From assembly GCF_023715245.1 (NCBI RefSeq), contig NZ_JAMBNV010000001.1, positions 682,001 through 746,000 of the forward strand: DNA of 64,000 bases, read 5' to 3'. The notes beneath the pieces are model-generated. The model was not told the origin of the DNA. It saw only the letters and a program-made list of their open reading frames with translations, and ran no database searches. The first letter of the stretch is position 1. Each line of letters starts with the position of its first letter. This document shows positions 59,401-64,000 of this stretch, piece by piece. The translations under genes and the position numbers were made by a program. This stretch comes from Sporosarcina luteola (GTDB lineage Bacteria; Bacillota; Bacilli; Bacillales_A; Planococcaceae).

Positions 59401-61017
59401 CAATTTGCGGATGCTTTGAAGATCCATGAAGGCGAGCTGATGACGAATATGATCAACCATGTCGACAAGGCTGACCGCTATTCGTATGTTTTCCAAGGGA
59501 ACTCCCAAGTGCTCGACCACATTCTTGTGTCGAATAACTTGGCGGATCAAACAGAAATCGATATTTTGCACATCAACGCAGACTTCACGGATATGGCTGG
59601 ACGTGCAAGCGACCATGATCCGGTCATGGTGCAGATCGGTTTCGAAGCGCCAGTCGTATGGGAGCCTGTTCCGATCAAAAAAGTGTACAACCTTATCAAT
59701 GAGCATAAAAAGCAAATCATGATTGCGGAGCCGAGCGTTTCTGTCTATATGGATGCGCAATCATCATTGAAGGACGGCATGTACTTGAAAGGGGACTATG
59801 CCGAGCTGACAGGTGAAGGATTTAAAACGAACACTGTCATCTTGCAACCAAAGAAAAAAGGTTTGATTGTTGATATGAAAGGTACCGAAATGGGTCATGT
59901 AATCGTGGAGGGTACGAACCCACTCGAAATTAGAGGCGCTGAAAACATTAAGCGAATCGACTTTGTCAAAGGGGCAGACGCTTCAAAAGTCATCTTCTAC
60001 AATTCGAAAGGAAAGCGGATCGGCGTACCGACGCTGAATAATGCACCAATCGTCACGAAGCTAATCCCGAATCAGGAAGCGAAAGCCGGGGAGACGATTT
60101 CAATCGTCCTCTCCGGACATTTCAGTGACCCGGACGGTGATAACCTGACATATTCCGCTACGAAAGGGACAGTCGATCTAACTAAGAACGTCTTGAACTT
60201 ACAGTTGGAAGAAGGCAGCCATATCGTTGGAGTGACGGCGACAGATGGCGATAAATCCGTAACGGCGAGCTTCTCGGTCACAATTACGAAAACGGAAGTT
60301 CCTGCAGACGGCTATTACAAAAATGCAATCGGCAAGGAAGGGCAGGAATTGAAAGCGGCGCTTCACGATATCATTTCCGACCATAGCCAGTTGTCCTATG
60401 CAGAAGTATGGAATGCGCTCAAGGAGACGGATAAAGATCCGAACAACTCGAACAACGTCATCTTGTTCTATTCAGGTGAATCACGCTCCAAAGATCGGAA
60501 CGGCGGGAATGTCGGCGACTGGAACCGGGAACATGTATGGGCAAAATCGCACGGCGACTTCGGCACGAGCATTGGACCTGGAACGGATATCCACCATTTG
60601 CGTCCGACCGATGTCCAAGTGAACAGCGCACGCGGCAACTTGGACTTCGACTATGGCGGAAGTGCAGTGAAAGGCTGTGACGGCTGCTTTAGGTCCACTA
60701 ACTCATGGGAGCCGCCCGATCGCGTAAAAGGCGACGTAGCAAGGATGCTCTTCTACATGGCAACCCGCTACGAAGCGGGCGACAAAGTGGACCTTGAGTT
60801 GAATGAACTGCTGAACAATGGCAGCAACCCATACCACGGAAAGCTTTCCGTCCTATTGGAGTGGCATGAGATGGACCCAGTTGATGCATTTGAAATGAAC
60901 CGCAACAACATCATCGAACAATGGCAAGGCAACCGCAATCCGTTCATTGACCATCCTGAATGGGTGAAGTCCATCTGGAAAAAAGCCGGTTCAAACAATT
61001 TGCAAAAAGCTTCATAA
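56485..61017 (+). CDS. Large secreted multi-domain nuclease with EEP and endonuclease I domains
   Basis: 1510 residues, ATG behind AAAGGAGAATGG. Signal peptide 1-33. Domain order: lamin-tail domain (about 38-190; LFISEYIEGSSFNKAIELYNGTG), Pro/Asp linker, OB-fold (about 212-290), chitobiase C-terminal-like beta-sandwich (about 395-470), second OB-like region (about 475-720), an endonuclease/exonuclease/phosphatase domain (about 747-1045; ASYNLENFSN, GVTEVQDN, LGDFNDFQ, SDHDPVMV), an Ig/cadherin-like domain (about 1187-1270) and an endonuclease I/NucM domain (about 1275-1500; DWNREHVWAKSHG, GTDIHHLRPTD). Two unrelated catalytic nuclease folds in one chain. No LPxTG or S-layer repeats, so it is released or loosely held. 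Probable role: degrading extracellular nucleic acid for nutrients. Confidence 0.9.
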   Translation: MRSKRWKKRLNGFLAAGLAVTMVVPSIPAVVKAESVAADLFISEYIEGSSFNKAIELYNGTGQAVNLSNYTLELYANGATTATAKLTLAGTLNHGETYILYHRDAVAELKAKGDFENSSVINFNGDDALILKNGSAVVDSFGQVGARANWGTDVTLVRKPSVARGDSTPGDAFTSGDEWISYPKDTFDYIGSHEMDGTPTDPGEPGDPDDPGDISTIGDVRSKALGQTVTIQGTVAAKLKNTISVQDGTGGIAVRPTSLNVQVGDKVTLTGTLQDYRGLLQLDGATIIEVTKDAGAPEPIVITGSEVGEAMESQLVTVQNTILSDVQAGSGWANYIATDGTGDFLVRDETASLGLTVGTAYDSITGIVQQFDNDYQIIPRSTVDIVVDSSVIQPVVASPGGGTFVGGVKVSLKTGTPGAKILYTLDGTSPIENGSTYATPIDIQEDTIVKAVVKTDDDRFGDVSTFSYTIADSLKIHDIQGGGHTSPFDGQTVEGVEGIVTYKYELNGSTYYHIQTPDDKRDGNLNTSEAIVLYSGRDAWNLSIGDLVSVTGSVSEFAIDGYADRQETDLKTTQINVRDDRGGNVRVLERNVALPTPFTINEGNLPGEKIASHQFAEFDPAKYAADFWESREAMLVQVGNVKAVGPQEHGDLVTVFENAETETLNGGILLKEDDQNAERVQFRLEPNGPARDFEVATGDRFAGPITGVVGYSFQNYKIFTSLSGMQQAHSKGDAVPERTTIVKDADKLTIASYNLENFSNNTKTTSNDKAKKLARAFVQDMQNPDIIGVTEVQDNNGPDAGDSRANESYERLIQAIIDAGGVQYEYVNIDPVNNEDGGQPNANIRVGFLYNPARVSLTEGMPKGDATTAAHYENGKLTHNPGRIAPNDAAFNSSRKPLAAQFDFQGESVIAIVNHWNSKTGDTPLFGSKQPPVYGSEVQRKQIAQLVYNFISEIKTDNPDANIVSLGDFNDFQFADALKIHEGELMTNMINHVDKADRYSYVFQGNSQVLDHILVSNNLADQTEIDILHINADFTDMAGRASDHDPVMVQIGFEAPVVWEPVPIKKVYNLINEHKKQIMIAEPSVSVYMDAQSSLKDGMYLKGDYAELTGEGFKTNTVILQPKKKGLIVDMKGTEMGHVIVEGTNPLEIRGAENIKRIDFVKGADASKVIFYNSKGKRIGVPTLNNAPIVTKLIPNQEAKAGETISIVLSGHFSDPDGDNLTYSATKGTVDLTKNVLNLQLEEGSHIVGVTATDGDKSVTASFSVTITKTEVPADGYYKNAIGKEGQELKAALHDIISDHSQLSYAEVWNALKETDKDPNNSNNVILFYSGESRSKDRNGGNVGDWNREHVWAKSHGDFGTSIGPGTDIHHLRPTDVQVNSARGNLDFDYGGSAVKGCDGCFRSTNSWEPPDRVKGDVARMLFYMATRYEAGDKVDLELNELLNNGSNPYHGKLSVLLEWHEMDPVDAFEMNRNNIIEQWQGNRNPFIDHPEWVKSIWKKAGSNNLQKAS

Positions 61018-61027
61018 TCAAAACGTG

Positions 61028-61060
61028 AGACCAGAGGATCAACTTTCCTTTGGTCTTTTA
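61028..61060 (+). terminator. Terminator of the large nuclease gene
   Basis: Stem AGACCA-G-AGGA/TCCT-T-TGGTCT (11 bp with one G-U) followed by TTTTA. From 61061 to 61396 I see no gene or clear site. Confidence 0.75.
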
Positions 61061-61396
61061 TTATCGTCTTCAAATACTTTGCATCTTACAAAATCTACCC
61101 TAAAAGCAATTCATCCTTCCTACAAACAAACAAGAACATCCATCCTCCATTCATACGAAAAAAGCAACCTAGCTAGCATTACCTTAGTCTTGAATTCAAT
61201 TATCTTTAATTCTAGACTTTCAAAAAATGGAAAATGGTTCATAAGTTGTGAACAACAAAGGAAAACATGATTTTATGCCTTGATTTCCGCCCTAGGACTT
61301 CAACGGAAACATTATTGGAAAAACTTTTATCCCTGTCCTTTACCTTTGGTCCGGTGACTAATGACTCAGCATCGATCGAGCTCATCTGTAACGGTT

Positions 61397-61425
61397 TTGA
61401 CATACTATCGACACAATGATATTAA
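61397..61425 (+). promoter_or_regulatory. SigA promoter of the VWA lipoprotein gene
   Basis: Perfect -35 TTGACA (61397-61402), 17-nt spacer, TATTAA (61420-61425), 66 nt before the start codon. Confidence 0.6.
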
Positions 61426-61490
61426 TTTAATAACATAGAATCTGCCAATGGTAGGGGAATAACACTAATTGAAATTGAAAAGGAGTAACT

Positions 61491-62903
61491 ATGAATAGAA
61501 AAAGATATGTTGCATTCATCCTCACGCTCATGATCCTTTTACTGGCAGCTGCATGCAGTGACAAGAAGAATGAAAACGAAAAAGTAGTAGCAGATGAGCC
61601 GACATCATCAGATGCAAGTGTAGACGATGGAGAAGGCGACGAAAATTCAGCAGATGAGGAAGCCAAGGAGAACACAGTTGAGGAAGTGGCTGCGGATCCG
61701 CTTCCTCAATCATTGGCGGAACTTGAAGAGTTGCCTTCCGGGTATACGGGGTTTATTTCCATCCTTGATGAAGATGGACAGAAGAAAATCGATGAGTTGA
61801 CGGCGCATTTACCTGACATTTCAGGTGAACGTTCCGAGAACGAATTGGATCATTATTACAATGGATTATTAGCAGTTTTCCAGCAAGATTTCAAAGGGCC
61901 GGATGAGTTGATTGCCAAATTGAAATTCCAATCGATCGGCAGCCCGGATATTGATAATCCAAGAATGCAATTCAAGGAAAATATGAATGTCCTAGTCATT
62001 TTAGACGGCTCAGGCAGCATGGGGAAAAATATTGGCGGCCAAACGCAAATGGAAGCGGCGAAAAAGGCAATTGTCCAGTTCGTCGGAAATTTGCCGAAGG
62101 AAGCGAATGTTGGTCTACGCGTCTACGGACATAAAGGGACTGGTAGTTCTGCCGACAAGGCGATGTCTTGCTCTAGCAGTGACTTGCTCTATCCACTGCA
62201 GCCATATGAAAAAAATGAATTCAAACAATCCCTTGATCAAGTGAAGCCAGCAGGTTGGACACCGACTGAACTTGCTATATCGGAAGCACAGAAAGACTTG
62301 GCTGGTTTTGATGGGGAAAATAACACAAATATCGTTTATCTCGTCAGTGACGGCATATCGACATGCGATGATGATCCGGTTGCGGCTGCGAAAGCTCTAT
62401 ATGATTCCGAAATAACACCAATTATTAACGTCATCGGATTTAATGTCGATAATGAAGGGCAGCGCCAATTGAAAGAAGTGGCGAAGGCGGTTGAAGGGAC
62501 TTATCAAGACGTTCAGGATGCTGCTTCCCTCCAAAAAGAATTGGATCAGGCGAATGAAGTTGCAAAGCAATGGGCTGAATGGAAAAAACGCGAGTCACAA
62601 AGTCTTAGCCATGAAAGAATAAAAAAGGATCTGGAAATATTTGTTTTTGATAGTCAGCAATTCTCGAAGATTGTAGACGAGCGACAACAAGTCGGCTTCA
62701 CTTTACAATATCTGTATCAGACGAAAAAAATCATGTCGTCTGAAAGCTATGATTATCTCGTAGAGAAAAATACAGAATATCATAGATGGGTGCAAACCCA
62801 ATATGATGAACTCAAAGCTGATCTCGAGAATATGAATGAAATGCAATACAGTGAAGCAATCCAAGCTCTTGAAGAAAAATATTTACAAAACACTCCTGGC
62901 TAG
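61491..62903 (+). CDS. VWA-domain lipoprotein
   Basis: 470 residues, ATG behind AAAAGGAG. Lipobox LLAAAC (Cys about 22), then a Glu/Asp/Ser-rich linker. The von Willebrand A domain (about 163-350) starts NVLVILDGSGSMGKNIGG, a full MIDAS DxSxS-type motif (DGSGS) with a later Asp in LVSDGIST; GLRVYGHKG resembles bacterial YegL/TerY-like A-domains. The C-terminus (about 365-470) is helical and charged. Metal-dependent adhesion or protein interaction at the cell surface is expected; partners are unknown. Confidence 0.85.
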   Translation: MNRKRYVAFILTLMILLLAAACSDKKNENEKVVADEPTSSDASVDDGEGDENSADEEAKENTVEEVAADPLPQSLAELEELPSGYTGFISILDEDGQKKIDELTAHLPDISGERSENELDHYYNGLLAVFQQDFKGPDELIAKLKFQSIGSPDIDNPRMQFKENMNVLVILDGSGSMGKNIGGQTQMEAAKKAIVQFVGNLPKEANVGLRVYGHKGTGSSADKAMSCSSSDLLYPLQPYEKNEFKQSLDQVKPAGWTPTELAISEAQKDLAGFDGENNTNIVYLVSDGISTCDDDPVAAAKALYDSEITPIINVIGFNVDNEGQRQLKEVAKAVEGTYQDVQDAASLQKELDQANEVAKQWAEWKKRESQSLSHERIKKDLEIFVFDSQQFSKIVDERQQVGFTLQYLYQTKKIMSSESYDYLVEKNTEYHRWVQTQYDELKADLENMNEMQYSEAIQALEEKYLQNTPG

Positions 62904-63082
62904 GAACGGTTGATGTGAAGGAATTTATTACCCGTAGTGAAGCCATCAATCATCTTTTTCTTTCTGAATACTGTACTACTTTTACGTTCTCTTCGTCGGC
63001 CAATTGTATGTATATCCAAAATAAAGACAACCGGGAAGTTATAGCAGAGGCTTGAGTATCGTGAAAAGGAGATTGACGAATC

Positions 63083-63673
63083 ATGTCACAAACCAATGTA
63101 ACCAATCCGATAGCAGAGAAACGTCTCGGATTTACGATTACCTTGCATCTGTTTTTACTAGTGGGAGCAAGTTCCTTCCCGGAAGGCAGTTTTTTCTTTT
63201 GGCTCGCAATTACTCTTGGAGTAGAGGCTTTAATCGTTTTCCGTGTCCTTACGATGTGGAATCGATACAAATACGATACAAAGCGCTACTATTCTATCCA
63301 AGCGTATTGGATGCTGATCGGATTTTCAATTTACACGACACTGCCCCTTGTGAGAATAAGCTATGGAACAATCGTTTTCTGGCCACTTCTTATTGGCACT
63401 GTACTACTCTTCTCATTAGGACATCTATTGAAGGAGAGAATTGGAGAAGTCTTTGTAAATCCGCGTAAACTAAAGGAACTTGTCATGTGGCCCACGGCGC
63501 TTGCGGGGATTGTCCTTATAGGCATCCTGGTCATGGCGGTTTTACGGTTTCAATCAGTGCATCCGAATGTAGGGATCGCTGTTTTCTTATACATGCTCGG
63601 CGGGTTTTCAATATTTTTAGCAAATCCATTTTCACTACCGGAAGATCGAATAGAGAAGCTGAAGGGTGACTGA
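63083..63673 (+). CDS. Small integral membrane protein, copy 1 of a tandem pair
   Basis: 196 residues, ATG behind AAAAGGAGATTGACG. Five probable membrane helices (about 15-33, 38-54, 73-92, 98-112 and 137-155 or 160-178). Opening MSQTNVTNPIAEKRLGFTI, then FPEGSFFFWLAITLGVEALIVFRVLTMWN. No family recognised; no catalytic motif visible. A homologous gene follows at once at 63822, so the pair arose by tandem duplication. Confidence 0.72.
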   Translation: MSQTNVTNPIAEKRLGFTITLHLFLLVGASSFPEGSFFFWLAITLGVEALIVFRVLTMWNRYKYDTKRYYSIQAYWMLIGFSIYTTLPLVRISYGTIVFWPLLIGTVLLFSLGHLLKERIGEVFVNPRKLKELVMWPTALAGIVLIGILVMAVLRFQSVHPNVGIAVFLYMLGGFSIFLANPFSLPEDRIEKLKGD

Positions 63674-63821
63674 AGAAGATTAACTTGTATGAGTAGTGTC
63701 AGCTGAGAATTACTGGAAAACAATATTATGAAAAGTTGGTTGAGGGTCTAAGTAGTAAGGAATGCCATTTAATCAAGTGGAGACGAAGTGAGAGCGTGAA
63801 ATAGCGGGGAGTGAACAATAA

Positions 63822-64000
63822 TACTAGAACAAAATGTATCCGAACCAATTGCAGAAACACGTCTTGGTTTTACTATTGGTTTGCATCTCTTTTTTTTAAT
63901 AGCGGCAAGTGCCGTTCCAGAAGGTAGTTTTTTCTTTTGGCTCCCTATTAATCTAGGGATGGAGGCTTTAATTGTTTTCCGTGTACTTACGATGTGGAAT
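63822..64000 (+). CDS. Small integral membrane protein, copy 2 (cut by window edge; ATA in place of the start codon)
   Basis: The readable 59 codons align with copy 1 from its first residue: NVSEPIAETRLGFTIGLHLF and VPEGSFFFWLPINLGMEALI match NVTNPIAEKRLGFTITLHLF and FPEGSFFFWLAITLGVEALI, about two-thirds identity. The codon aligned with the ATG of copy 1 is ATA (63822-63824), 9 nt after a good GGGGAG; an in-frame TGA lies just upstream and no ATG/GTG/TTG precedes the conserved part. Either translation starts at ATA, or this copy is silenced. The gap 63674-63821 holds nothing else. Confidence 0.6.

Overview
The window looks like chromosomal DNA of a low-to-medium GC, spore-forming Bacillales bacterium, most likely Planococcaceae (Sporosarcina-like). 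This is an inference. It rests on Bacillus-type Shine-Dalgarno sequences with frequent TTG/GTG starts, CcpA- and SigB-type sites, a phenylalanine dehydrogenase of the Sporosarcina/Lysinibacillus/B. badius type, SpoIID- and YflT-family proteins, and intergenic elements typical of Bacillaceae. I see no rRNA, tRNA, CRISPR array, prophage or transposase.

Layout. 1-7.7 kb: the end of a TctA permease, a thermonuclease-Excalibur lipoprotein (-), a YflT stress protein (-), and a two-gene unit of a very large SF1 helicase with coiled-coil insert plus a winged-helix-like partner. 7.9-19.2 kb: an aerobic phenylacetyl-CoA (paa) catabolic region: paaABCD, an EthD protein, two crotonases (paaF/paaG-like), an aldehyde dehydrogenase, then paaH, a thiolase, the regulator paaX, paaY (-) and an FMN nitronate monooxygenase-like gene. 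19.5-25.9 kb: an operon with a FlK-like thioesterase, phenylalanine dehydrogenase and a complete 2-oxoacid dehydrogenase complex (E1alpha, E1beta, E2, E3), behind a good promoter and a perfect cre site. 26.1-29.0 kb: a TrpX-type ABC importer. Read together, 8-29 kb is a self-contained route: phenylalanine uptake, deamination to phenylpyruvate, oxidative decarboxylation directly to phenylacetyl-CoA, then ring epoxidation and beta-oxidation. No phenylacetate-CoA ligase gene (paaK) is present.

29.0-34.5 kb: two more YflT-family stress genes (-), a small coiled-coil protein, two NlpC/P60 endopeptidases and a patatin phospholipase. All three YflT genes in the window share a GTTTCC-N13/14-GGGTAT SigB-like promoter.

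35.0-53.8 kb: a long peptidoglycan-salvage region: SpoIID/LytB protein, BadF-type sugar kinase, tandem-GNAT protein, AmiE-like hydrolase, PIG-L deacetylase, NagZ, AnmK, a MalFG-type ABC importer with its own MsmX-type ATPase, NamZ, MurQ, a second tandem-GNAT protein, an RpiR/MurR regulator, NagA and NagB. Unlike the secreted B. subtilis enzymes, NagZ, NamZ and the AmiE-like protein here have no signal peptide, so muropeptide fragments are probably imported intact and dismantled inside the cell.

53.8-64 kb: a 224-bp nested inverted-repeat element, a second FtsH-like protease, a 1510-residue secreted protein carrying two different nuclease domains, a VWA lipoprotein, and tandem copies of a small integral membrane protein, the last cut by the window edge.

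Between genes there are four arrays of degenerate 20-21 nt tandem repeats of two core families, and a multi-hairpin intergenic element whose two half-units show compensatory stem changes.
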